From: DATGIQ01 sp035295665
GTDB taxonomy: Bacteria; Planctomycetota; Planctomycetia; Gemmatales; Gemmataceae
DNA: 14,746 nt
Direction: 5' to 3'
Assembly: GCA_035295665.1 (NCBI GenBank)
Contig: DATGIQ010000289.1
Coordinates: 1 to 14,746, forward strand
This document shows positions 1 to 7,325 of the stretch, piece by piece; within the stretch, counting starts at the first letter, position 1; each line of letters begins with the position of its first letter. Both the position numbers and the translations under genes were made by a program. Under the pieces are notes generated by a model, which made no database searches, was not told the DNA's origin, and was given only the letters and a program-made list of their open reading frames with translations.

Positions 1-2
1 CT

Positions 3-836
3 ACCGGCAATGGCACGAACGGCAATGACGCGAAAATGGCGCACGACCAAACGCGGGTCCCGCTCGGGCGCATCGATCATAATCCGTACCAACCACGCAA
101 GACGTTCGATGACGATGAGTTGGCTGGCCTGTCCGCGAGCATCCGGACGCATGGAATTTTGCAGCCTTTGGTCGTACGTGCCGTTGGCGACCGTTACCAG
201 CTTGTCGCCGGCGAGCGCCGCCTCCGTGCCGCCCAGGCTGTGGGTTTCGAAGAAGTCCCGGTTCATGTGGTCGATTTGAATGACCAGCAGATTCTGGAAG
301 CGGCCTTGGTGGAGAACATCCAGCGGACCGACCTCAACCCCATCGAAAAGGCTCAGGGCTTTCAGGACTACTTGCAGCGATTTCAAATGACGCATGAGCA
401 GCTGGCCTCGCGGTTGGGGCTCGATCGCTCGACCGTGACCAATTTGGTTCGGCTCCTGGAACTGTCCCCGGAAGTGCAGACCGCAGTCCGGGTCGGGCAG
501 ATCTCGGCCGGCCATGCTCGCGCTCTCCTGGCGATCCCCGACCCCGAGCGGCAGCTTGCCCTGTGCAAAGAGATCATTGCCCGCGGCCACTCGGTCCGTA
601 CCGTCGAAGCCCTGGTCAAGGAACAACGATCGGAGCCCACCGCGGAGGCTCCGAAATCCAGCTCGGACAAAACCAGGCACGTCCAGTCGATCGAGGATGA
701 GCTCCGGCTGATGTTGGCCGTGCGCGTGGAGATTCGGGTCAAGGGGAAGGACAAGGGACAGATCATTCTGGGCTTTGAATCCAACGATGATTTCGAACGG
801 CTGCTGGCGGTGCTGCACAAGCCGGCCAATGGCTAA
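3..836 (+). CDS. parB: Chromosome-partitioning protein ParB (5' partial)
   Basis: ParB/Spo0J-family CTPase and DNA clamp that loads at parS sites near the origin and works with ParA in chromosome segregation. The N-terminal ParB domain shows NPYQPRKTFDDDEL, then the CTP-binding GERRLRAA box and the ENIQRTDLNPIEKAQG box. A helix-turn-helix follows (EQLASRLGLDRSTVTNLVRLLEL), then GQISAGHARALLAI, a charged linker and a short C-terminal dimerisation region. The first in-frame ATG is at 36, but it has no Shine-Dalgarno sequence. The frame is open to the left edge, and the usual N-terminal LGRGLxALL segment that contacts ParA is missing, so the true start probably lies outside the window. parA would be expected just upstream. 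Family assignment is near certain; only the start is open. Confidence 0.95.
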   Translation, partial: TGNGTNGNDAKMAHDQTRVPLGRIDHNPYQPRKTFDDDELAGLSASIRTHGILQPLVVRAVGDRYQLVAGERRLRAAQAVGFEEVPVHVVDLNDQQILEAALVENIQRTDLNPIEKAQGFQDYLQRFQMTHEQLASRLGLDRSTVTNLVRLLELSPEVQTAVRVGQISAGHARALLAIPDPERQLALCKEIIARGHSVRTVEALVKEQRSEPTAEAPKSSSDKTRHVQSIEDELRLMLAVRVEIRVKGKDKGQIILGFESNDDFERLLAVLHKPANG

Positions 837-840
837 GAGA

Positions 841-903
841 CACGAACCAAAAGGGGGCTGGAATTCTCAAATCAAAGTTCCAGCCCCCTTTGGTTCGTGT
901 TTC
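841..903 (+). terminator. Strong hairpin terminator after parB
   Basis: The arms at 841-863 and 878-899 are complementary over 22 base pairs with a single bulged A and a 14-base loop. The arm ends in TTT (900-902). It begins 4 bases after the parB stop codon and separates parB from the tRNA gene. The stem is longer than a typical intrinsic terminator while the T-run is short. The structure is seen directly; terminator function is inferred. Confidence 0.8.
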
Positions 904-947
904 TAATCGAGGGGCGATTTGCTAGAGTAGTTGGAAGTTGATCTCAT

Positions 948-1022
948 CGGGGCGTAGCGCAGCTTGGTTAGCGCGCCTGGCTTGGGACCAGGAGGTCGCG
1001 GATTCGAATTCCGCCGCCCCGA
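948..1022 (+). tRNA. tRNA-Pro (anticodon UGG)
   Basis: A complete cloverleaf can be drawn. The acceptor stem is CGGGGCG (948-954) paired with CGCCCCG (1015-1021), followed by discriminator A at 1022. The anticodon stem CCTGG/CCAGG (976-980/988-992) encloses loop CTTGGGA, giving anticodon TGG at 983-985. The T arm is GCGGA-TTCGAAT-TCCGC. The 3' CCA is not encoded. The UGG isoacceptor reads CCA and CCG codons, and possibly others by wobble. It stands alone between the parB terminator and the convergent prenyltransferase gene, whose stop codon begins two bases after the tRNA. Confidence 0.96.
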
Positions 1023-1023
1023 C

Positions 1024-1908
1024 TTAGACGTGCAGGGCCAATTGCAGGAGCACAACCAGCAATAAGCCGAGGCTAATCACACTGTTTACATGGAAAAACG
1101 CCTGATTCACACGGCTCAAATCGTCCGGTCGAACCAGCCAATGCTCGTAGATCAATAACACCGCAACGCCAACCACTCCGGTCAGGTAGACGGTCCGTAG
1201 GTTCGGCCAAGCCAGCCAGTACAACCCGACCAAGCAGGCAAGCATGGCCAGGTGACAGAGGAACGCCAAGCGCAAACTCAACGCCACCCCGAACTGCGCC
1301 GGGATACTGAAGAGCTTGGCCTGGCGATCGAATTCCACATCCTGGCAGGCGTAGAGGACGTCGAAGCCGGTGACCCAGAAGAGCACGGCCAAACCAAGCA
1401 CAAAGGGCGTGGCCAGATCCTCGAGACCGCGAATGGCGATCCATGCGGCCAAGGGAGTCAGCAAGAGTGAAGTGCCCAGCCAGGCATGGCAAAGGAAGGT
1501 AAACCGCTTCGAGAAGGAATACCCACCAATGAACAGCAGCACCGGCAGCGACAGATAAAGCGGCCAAGGATTTCCCGACGCCCTGAAAATCGCCGTGGAG
1601 GCAACAAACCCGGCCGCGCAGACGAACGTAAAAACCCACACGCTCGTGCCGGTGAGCTGGCCCGTCGGGAGATGCCGGGAGGCGGTGCGCGGATTAAGCG
1701 CGTCGTACCGCCGATCCACCAGACGATTGAATGCCATGGCCGCACTGCGGGCCAAGACCATGCACAGCAGAATGCCCAGCAGGTCGAGCCAGCGAAACAG
1801 CCCCGGCTTTTGCCAGGCCAGGACAGCACTCAAGAGTGCAAAGGGCAACGCGAAGAGTGTGTGGCTGAACCGGACCATCTCCAGCAGTTGCCGCACGCGC
1901 ACCAACAT
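1024..1908 (-). CDS. ubiA: UbiA-family polyprenyltransferase (UbiA/MqnP-like)
   Basis: Integral membrane prenyltransferase that joins a polyprenyl diphosphate to an aromatic acceptor. The 294 residues form about eight or nine hydrophobic helices. Both Mg2+-diphosphate motifs are intact: N61-x3-D65-x3-D69 (NRLVDRRYDALNPRT) and D183/D190/D194 (DVLYACQDVEFDR). The second motif resembles the UbiA-like subgroup found in organisms with the futalosine menaquinone route (MqnP), which fits a planctomycete better than ubiquinone synthesis. The acceptor specificity is inferred. The start at 1908 is supported by GAGGG seven bases upstream. It lies 85 bases downstream of the HhH gene on the same strand, so the two may be co-transcribed. 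Confidence 0.88.
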   Translation of the reverse strand: MLVRVRQLLEMVRFSHTLFALPFALLSAVLAWQKPGLFRWLDLLGILLCMVLARSAAMAFNRLVDRRYDALNPRTASRHLPTGQLTGTSVWVFTFVCAAGFVASTAIFRASGNPWPLYLSLPVLLFIGGYSFSKRFTFLCHAWLGTSLLLTPLAAWIAIRGLEDLATPFVLGLAVLFWVTGFDVLYACQDVEFDRQAKLFSIPAQFGVALSLRLAFLCHLAMLACLVGLYWLAWPNLRTVYLTGVVGVAVLLIYEHWLVRPDDLSRVNQAFFHVNSVISLGLLLVVLLQLALHV

Positions 1909-1993
1909 CGCCGAGCCCTCGCTGCCCCATCGCGTGATCTATTGGATCGCCTATCGATAAGCATAAGCAGGACGGCGCCGAAGTAAACCAGCA

Positions 1994-2902
1994 TCAATTG
2001 GACGCACCGAGGCTCGCCAGACGGTCTTCGTCCTCCGATTGGGTTTTGCACGGCACCGCTCTGGAAACCGGATGTGCGAGGCCATAGTGAACCCGACACT
2101 CCTGCTCTCTGCCGCGCACCACGCGCCGGCCACCGAGGTCGCCCCGGCTTTCGGTGACAATGGTCCGTTGGCCGGATGAAATCCCATCATCGAAGTAGGC
2201 CACGACCCAATCACGGGTCCGGCCCAGTCGATGGGCAAGAGCCGTATTGGAAAAGAGGACTCGGTAATGCCAGCGCCCTTGTTCGGTTTCGAAGATCGGC
2301 AGCCAAGGTTCCAGGTTTGGGTTGAACCGCCGCGGTGCGATGGTGGGAAGTGTCTCGGCTTCGGCACGGGATCGGTATGCTTGATCGATGGCCAGAAGTT
2401 CGGCCACGTTCGGCTCGTCCCGCACTGGAGCAGCGGAGCGATAGCGGGCAAATCGTCCGGCCAGCGCTTCGCGAATCCCCCGTAGCCGTTTCGGCCCAAT
2501 CCCCAGGGAGCGGAGCCGCCCGTCGTGTGCGGCTACCTCCAGCTCTTCCAAACTGGCGATGCCCAGCTCGGCGTGGATCTGCCGTGCCAACCGCGGGCCG
2601 ACACCCGAAACGCTTCGCAGCAGACGTTCCGCATCGATCTTACTCCCTTCCGAATTCTGCACGCGGAATTCGCCGGTGCGGACCAATTCTTCTAGCGTAT
2701 ACGACAGATGGGAACCGATGCCGGGCAATTCTTCTAGACCCGATCGCCCTGCCGTAGCCACCAGATCGGCCAATGGGCGCTCCAACCCCTGGACGGTTTC
2801 CGCCGCCTTGCGGTAGGCGCGAACGCGATATAGGTTTGCTTCCCGGGCTTCGAGATACTCGGCATAGCGGACCAGTTCTTGTGCAATTTGGCGATTATCC
2901 AT
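1994..2902 (-). CDS. Helix-hairpin-helix protein, PolX N-terminus-like, without polymerase domain
   Basis: The first ~80 residues match the 8-kDa-like N-terminal domain of family X DNA polymerases (IAQELVRYAEYLEAREANLY, then RVRAYRKAAETV). Three helix-hairpin-helix motifs follow: LPGIGSHL (~58-65), VSGVGPRLARQI (~98-109) and LGIGPKRLRGI (~134-144). No palm-domain catalytic Asp triad and no PHP exonuclease domain follows. Instead, residues ~170-290 form a separate conserved-looking domain with IAPRRFNPNLEPWLPIF, LFSNTALAHRLGRTRDWVV and RRVVRGREQEC. It is likely a sequence-nonspecific DNA-binding protein with an uncharacterised C-terminal domain, and no enzymatic activity can be assigned. The only nearby ribosome-binding signal is weak (GGAA). 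Its stop overlaps an ATG (TGATG), discussed in the findings. Confidence 0.8.
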   Translation of the reverse strand: MDNRQIAQELVRYAEYLEAREANLYRVRAYRKAAETVQGLERPLADLVATAGRSGLEELPGIGSHLSYTLEELVRTGEFRVQNSEGSKIDAERLLRSVSGVGPRLARQIHAELGIASLEELEVAAHDGRLRSLGIGPKRLRGIREALAGRFARYRSAAPVRDEPNVAELLAIDQAYRSRAEAETLPTIAPRRFNPNLEPWLPIFETEQGRWHYRVLFSNTALAHRLGRTRDWVVAYFDDGISSGQRTIVTESRGDLGGRRVVRGREQECRVHYGLAHPVSRAVPCKTQSEDEDRLASLGASN

Positions 2903-2935
2903 GGCTGTTCCGTGTACGAGTGAACCAACGATCTT

Positions 2936-2972
2936 CTACCAATATTATACTGATGTACATGTCTGTTGGTAG
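2936..2972. promoter_or_regulatory. Inverted repeat between divergent genes, possible operator
   Basis: CTACCAA (2936-2942) is inverted as TTGGTAG (2966-2972), with a 23-base AT-rich spacer holding an 8-base palindrome ATGTACAT (2953-2960). It lies in the 121-base divergent region between the HhH gene and the small exported-protein gene. The AT-rich stretch AATATTATAC contains a TATTAT/TATAAT-like hexamer on both strands, so promoters may overlap here. The repeats are seen directly; regulatory function is a guess. Confidence 0.3.
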
Positions 2973-3023
2973 GACAAATGGAGTGCGCTGAACCGGAGCG
3001 TGGAGAAGCCATTTTGAGCAGAA

Positions 3024-3515
3024 ATGGGTATTGCCATGAAGCGATTACGGATCGCTACGCTCGTAAGCGTGACAGCGGGGCTTTTGGTACTGGCGGTCTG
3101 CTGGTCGCAGCGGCGGACCGGCTTTGCCACCCCGGCGACATGCCTGGATGCGTACCGGGAAGCAACCTTGGCCGGGGACCTGGAGCACTATTGGCCCTGC
3201 CTCGGGGAGCCGCTCTGCACACAGATGAAACAGCAGTATCCAATCCCTGGCGACCTGGCCACGTCCCTCCGGGAAGAGATGAAGCAAGTCAAGACATGGG
3301 TTCAGTTCCCCCATGCGGGGGACGGCGGTTCCAAGGTCCAGGTCGACGTCGATGAAGTTCGGCCGGATGGCAGCCAGCGCGTCCGATTTACCTTGCAACG
3401 GACGGCGGCTGGCTGGATCATCGTGGCCATTGATCGGCCCAAGGTTGTACCGGCGGGGATCCCCTATGGTACCCATGTCAGTAAGGCAAGCGACGAACTG
3501 CAGCCAGCCCCATAG
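3024..3515 (+). CDS. Small membrane-anchored or exported hypothetical protein
   Basis: A 163-residue protein with one N-terminal hydrophobic helix (RIATLVSVTAGLLVLAVCW, about residues 8-26) that should be a signal anchor or signal peptide. The remainder is a soluble domain: a helical stretch starting TCLDAYREATLAGDLEHYW, then alternating strands ending VRFTLQRTAAGWIIVAIDRP. This pattern resembles the NTF2-like/DUF4878 fold of small extracytoplasmic proteins, but no catalytic residues can be pointed out. An alternative start at 3036 (MKRLRIATLV) gives a more typical signal sequence; neither start has a strong Shine-Dalgarno. Two cysteines (CLDAYR, CLGEPLC region) could form a disulphide outside the cytoplasm. 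It converges on the large minus-strand gene with only 13 bases between stop codons. Function unknown. Confidence 0.7.
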   Translation: MGIAMKRLRIATLVSVTAGLLVLAVCWSQRRTGFATPATCLDAYREATLAGDLEHYWPCLGEPLCTQMKQQYPIPGDLATSLREEMKQVKTWVQFPHAGDGGSKVQVDVDEVRPDGSQRVRFTLQRTAAGWIIVAIDRPKVVPAGIPYGTHVSKASDELQPAP

Positions 3516-3528
3516 CGATGCAAGGGTC

Positions 3529-6423
3529 TCAAGGCTTGTACGTGATCCACATCGGCGACGCCCAGGCCAAGTTGCCGTCCGTCTGCTCAATGCGGACATA
3601 GTAGAAGCTGGTCTTGCCGGAATTCGGAGCCATGTCGCTGTAACGGAGCTTTACCTCGCGCTGCTTTGGCTCGGTGGTGTACACGTACTTGTTATCCCGA
3701 ATCACATGCAGCTTTGCGATCGGTGCGGTGCCGTGCACGACAATATCCAAGGCAGGACGCTCCGCGGTTTCGAATTCGTCGCCCATCAGGTGGTCGCCGG
3801 ACTGGACGACCAGGAGAATGTTGTCGGTGGCTCCGTAGCTGTGCCGCTTACGAAAGGCGTCAATGACTCCCTGCCGCGAGAGATCATCAGTCAGCAGCAC
3901 GGCGTAGCTCATGTGCGTGCTCACGTGGTCGCTGGAGCACTGAAAACCGAGGCGGTAACCCTTTTCCAACGCATTCCAAACGAAGCCGGCCGGTTCGTAA
4001 CCGCCAATCTGTGTGTCCTTGGTCGGCGACCGTGGGGCACCAAAGTGCTCGTAGTTATGCCGGTGCCCCTGATAGATCTCGACGACCGGCTCGAATTCGC
4101 GGCTATTGTCGCGCCAATCGGTTCCCATGTTGGTGGCGCTGGTGTGCGAGGCACAGATGCCGCCGAAATGTTTGAGGTAGGCGTACAGCATTTTCGTGTC
4201 GGGACTTCCTTGTTCAGGCGTGCCCTGCAGCGTCCCCCGAGGCAAGGGACGGATTCCTCGGCGCGGCAAGATCACGTTGCGATGACCGTTGGGATAGACC
4301 ACGCTGCGCTCATAAGTCGGCACTCCCACGAACCGCGGGGCGTGGTGGTAAAGGTCGGTGGTCTTTTGCATCAGCCACCACATGTATTCGCTGCCAAAGC
4401 CATTGTCGTGATCCCCCACGCCAATCCAGTCCAGTGCCGCAGCATCGATCGCGTACCGCCAGGCGTCTTCCAGCAAACCGTCCTGATCGTTGTGCGCGCT
4501 GATTTCGGTGTGGCGATGGAATTCTCCCCGCCACAAATGGAGCTGTTTACCCCCGGCGGCGACGCGGTAAGCCCGCATGTTTGCAACGTCTTCAGCCTCT
4601 TGGGGATGTACGACAGGGACGTGGGATTCGGCCGATGCCTCGTCCATCACCAATTGGGGGTCCTGCGTCTTCTGGGTGGACGTCAGAAGTGAGGCAAAGA
4701 TATCGTTCTGCCCCCGGTTGGCGGTGCGGATACGGCTGTCACTACTGTGCACAGCCAGGACGCCGTCTTCGAACGGAAGCAGCGCCGGCCGGTTATCCAT
4801 GAGGTTCGATGAATGAGCGAGATGTTGAGGAGTTGACCATTGCCGGCCGTCATAACGTAGCGCGTAGCTGTCCCACACTTCGCCGACGCCGTCCGGCAAC
4901 GGATGATGCCGTAGGAGCAGCCACACGCCACCCGCAGCATCGATGGCCAGGCGCGGCAAGCTCTTGTTGCGTTTCAGGGTGCTAGGAAATGCCTGCTGCA
5001 GATCGCTGGCCGGCTGGTGTAGTTTGTCATCGACCAGGCATTTAACCTTCACGGTGCGGTGAATGTAGAGGGCGAAGCCCGGGTTCTTTTGCAGGCCGAT
5101 GCGACGAAATTGCGCATTGGCGTAGTCTTTCCCCCAATCTTCGTCCCCTTCCTCGTACGCAATCCAGACCCTGTCCTTCCCATCACACACAATCTGGGGC
5201 CGGGCCTCAAACTTCGCGGTCCCCGCCACCGTCCACGTTTTCTCATCCTTGCCAATGCGGTGAAGTCGAACGTCATAGTTGCCCTTGTCGTAGGTATCCC
5301 AGGCCACGTAAACATTCCCCTTGGAATCGGTGGCCAGGGCCGGGCTCCAATCGTTGGCATTGCTGTGGGAAATGGCCCGCGGCTCTTTCCACGGATGGCG
5401 GTCGGCCAGGGCTGCGACCAGGATGTCGAAGTTGTTGTTGCGCCAGGCCTGCCAAGCCAGCCACACCGTTCCCGCGGAGTCGGTTGCGGCCACGAGTTGG
5501 AAATCACAACCCGGGGCGCGGGTCAAGCGGACGATATCGGACCAGGTTCCTTTCGCGCTGGCCTGGGGCGGCGTATAAATGCGGTAGAAAATCTCCCAAT
5601 CCCCGTCCACCTGCTGGCTCCAGGCCACGACCACACGGCCTGTTCCGTCTACGGCCACTGCCGGCCGCCATACGTCGAGCCCACTTGCCGTCACCGCAAT
5701 AGCTGGTTGCCAGGCCTTTCCGTCGAAACGCATTAACCGAATTTGGTCGCCGTTGCCATTTGGCTCCAGCGATTCGAACGCTCCGGCCTGGACCCTTTCC
5801 ATGAGAATGGGTTTGCCCGGCTGGTAGGCCACATAGGCCAGCCAAATGGTGCCGTCTTTGCCCTTGGCCAGGGCGGGATAATCGTCTTCGGTCTCGGGAC
5901 CGGTCAAGCGCACCGCCGCCTCCTGCCTTTCCACCGCGGCCCGGCCATCCAGGAATTTCTTGGCCGCCCCGCTTATGATGTCGGCCAAAGCAAATTGGAA
6001 TTCGCCTTGCCGTGTTTTGACGGTCACGGTGGCTGTCGGCGGGGCGTCCAGGCTCACATGCAGCTTGGGGCCGACGATGGCCTGTTGGCGACGGATGGAT
6101 CGGCCGTTGTAGCGGTTCCCCTGTACCCCGGCATTGGGTCCACCGCCCACGATCTCCAGCGATTCAACACGACCTTCCGACACCTGAACGGTGCCTCCCC
6201 ACGGAGTCGGTTCTTCGTCCTTCAAGCCGAGGGCAATCTCGACGCCGATCCGGTTCTTGGGCATCGGGATTGGCTTGCCCTCTGGAAGGGGAGTGCCCGC
6301 CGCCTGGGTAGGCGTCTGGGCCCGTTTGGGTTGTTGGGATGATCCCCCGGCCACCAGAAGCGATAAGCAGATCAACATGGCCAGCAGAGCCACACTGCCA
6401 CTCACGACACGCGCCCCCATCAT
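3529..6423 (-). CDS. Secreted beta-propeller plus DUF3604/PHP-like metal-dependent protein
   Basis: A 964-residue exported protein. The chosen start at 6423 has GGAGGA seven bases upstream and begins MMGARVVSGSVALLAMLICL, a signal peptide; the frame is open further upstream to 6492 but without a better start. Residues ~175-560 hold at least six repeats of the form xPALAxDxxGxVWVAWxx (VDGTGRVVVAWSQ, TDSAGTVWLAWQ, TDSKGNVYVAWDT, CDGKDRVWIAYEE, IDAAGGVWLLLRH), suggesting a beta-propeller. From ~625 comes a PHP-like domain of DUF3604 type with likely metal ligands H636-R-H638, D671-H672-D673, E705, H714, H760, H787/H789 and D832-H833. PHP enzymes are metal-dependent phosphoesterases; the substrate here is unknown. 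It could act in the periplasm or at the surface. Single-gene unit. Confidence 0.82.
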   Translation of the reverse strand: MMGARVVSGSVALLAMLICLSLLVAGGSSQQPKRAQTPTQAAGTPLPEGKPIPMPKNRIGVEIALGLKDEEPTPWGGTVQVSEGRVESLEIVGGGPNAGVQGNRYNGRSIRRQQAIVGPKLHVSLDAPPTATVTVKTRQGEFQFALADIISGAAKKFLDGRAAVERQEAAVRLTGPETEDDYPALAKGKDGTIWLAYVAYQPGKPILMERVQAGAFESLEPNGNGDQIRLMRFDGKAWQPAIAVTASGLDVWRPAVAVDGTGRVVVAWSQQVDGDWEIFYRIYTPPQASAKGTWSDIVRLTRAPGCDFQLVAATDSAGTVWLAWQAWRNNNFDILVAALADRHPWKEPRAISHSNANDWSPALATDSKGNVYVAWDTYDKGNYDVRLHRIGKDEKTWTVAGTAKFEARPQIVCDGKDRVWIAYEEGDEDWGKDYANAQFRRIGLQKNPGFALYIHRTVKVKCLVDDKLHQPASDLQQAFPSTLKRNKSLPRLAIDAAGGVWLLLRHHPLPDGVGEVWDSYALRYDGRQWSTPQHLAHSSNLMDNRPALLPFEDGVLAVHSSDSRIRTANRGQNDIFASLLTSTQKTQDPQLVMDEASAESHVPVVHPQEAEDVANMRAYRVAAGGKQLHLWRGEFHRHTEISAHNDQDGLLEDAWRYAIDAAALDWIGVGDHDNGFGSEYMWWLMQKTTDLYHHAPRFVGVPTYERSVVYPNGHRNVILPRRGIRPLPRGTLQGTPEQGSPDTKMLYAYLKHFGGICASHTSATNMGTDWRDNSREFEPVVEIYQGHRHNYEHFGAPRSPTKDTQIGGYEPAGFVWNALEKGYRLGFQCSSDHVSTHMSYAVLLTDDLSRQGVIDAFRKRHSYGATDNILLVVQSGDHLMGDEFETAERPALDIVVHGTAPIAKLHVIRDNKYVYTTEPKQREVKLRYSDMAPNSGKTSFYYVRIEQTDGNLAWASPMWITYKP

Positions 6424-6576
6424 GGCAAGCTCCTCCCAGCGATGGTCTCGAAGTCCCCCAAGCCCCATGCTTACACTGCCGGATCTTCTCACGCAACCTT
6501 TTTCGATGATTTTTCTTGCCGCTTTGATGCCGGGGGGCCCGGTGGGCAGCGCGGAGGGTCATCCGTTTATCGGTGC

Positions 6577-6599
6577 AACCCTCGGAGGATTGGAGGGTT
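6577..6599. other. Small inverted repeat in the leader region of the propeller/PHP gene
   Basis: AACCCTC (6577-6583) and GAGGGTT (6593-6599) form a 7-base-pair stem with a 9-base loop, followed on the plus strand by TTTT-C. It lies between the minus-strand start at 6423 and the transposase relic. It could be a weak plus-strand terminator or the remains of a mobile-element end. The repeat is seen; its role is not supported. The rest of 6424-6691 shows no gene. Confidence 0.25.
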
Positions 6600-6691
6600 T
6601 TCTCGCCAGCTCGGTTGCGATAGCTTTTCAGTCGGGGGATCGCGGAAGGCTACCGAGGCATGTCGTTGACTCGCTTGCCACAGAGGCCCCT

Positions 6692-7220
6692 ATGTCGGCC
6701 ATTACCCTCGAAGTCGATCTGCCGCCCGGCGTGACCATCGCCGCCTACCAGCGCCACGCCGATGGCCATGAGTTCGAAGTTTGATGGCCTCTGCCCGAGC
6801 GCTGCTGTTGCGAGCGGTGCGGCCGCGAGGACAAGACCTCCATCGAGTCCCGCGAGCGGGTCCAAGTGATCCGGGATCTGGATGCGTGGCGGCAGCCCAG
6901 CTTCTGGATCTACCAGCCGTCGTTCCGCCGCTTCCCGTGGTGCCACCACCGGCAGTTCCTCCTCCCGCCCTCTAAGCGCAAGGACGCCAGCTACACGTAC
7001 CGCTTCGAGCTCCAGGTACTGCGCTTGCTGATCGGCAGCCGCGAAGTGGAGGGAGCCCGACGCCTGGGCATTTCCGCAGAAATGGTCGGCTTGATCGTCC
7101 GCAACCAGCTGGCGGATGCCCCCGCCAAGCAGGTCGATCCGCACCTTTGAACAGTGGCAAGAAGAAATCCTGAACTACTTTGATGCCTGGCAAACGAGTG
7201 GTCCGAACGAAAAACATAAT
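6692..7220 (+). pseudogene. Decayed ISL3-like transposase (N- and C-terminal remnants)
   Basis: The reading starts at ATG 6692 with GAGG five bases upstream and gives MSAITLEVDLPPGVTIAAYQ, then meets an in-frame TGA at 6782-6784 (a CGA-to-TGA change would explain it). The same frame continues with a zinc-ribbon-like segment (CCCERCGRED; its second half is reduced to FPWCHHRQF, with one expected Cys lost). A helix-turn-helix-like region follows (EGARRLGISAEMVGLIVRNQ), ending at a stop at 7150. In another frame, 7143-7220 gives FEQWQEEILNYFDAWQTSG then PNEKHN, resembling the C-terminal EILxYFDxxxTNGxxEGxN end of ISL3 transposases. The DDE catalytic core between the two is missing. The element cannot be active. 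No terminal inverted repeats or target duplications could be identified. Family assignment is from motif recall, not a search. Confidence 0.68.
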
Positions 7221-7325
7221 ACCGCCCCGACTTGCTGCATCGTTTTTGCCTGGCGAAACGCGCGGCGACGGGATAGGTTAACCATTGGCCAAGAGTCGGT
7301 GCAGTTTTTGCAGTGGAGCGGCATT

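Noticed and set aside
3313..4692. Plus-strand open frame of 459 codons overlapping the small exported-protein gene and the PHP-like domain
   Set aside because: It lies antisense to conserved metal-ligand motifs and in a different frame from the small gene. The product looks like reverse-frame sequence with no domain.
6424..6492. Upstream start for the propeller/PHP protein at 6492
   Set aside because: GGAGGA seven bases before ATG 6423 and the signal peptide directly after it favour the downstream start.
7116..7325. Upstream extension of the STN protein to ATG 7116
   Set aside because: The extension encodes the transposase C-terminal remnant, and the signal peptide and ribosome-binding site both point to 7326.
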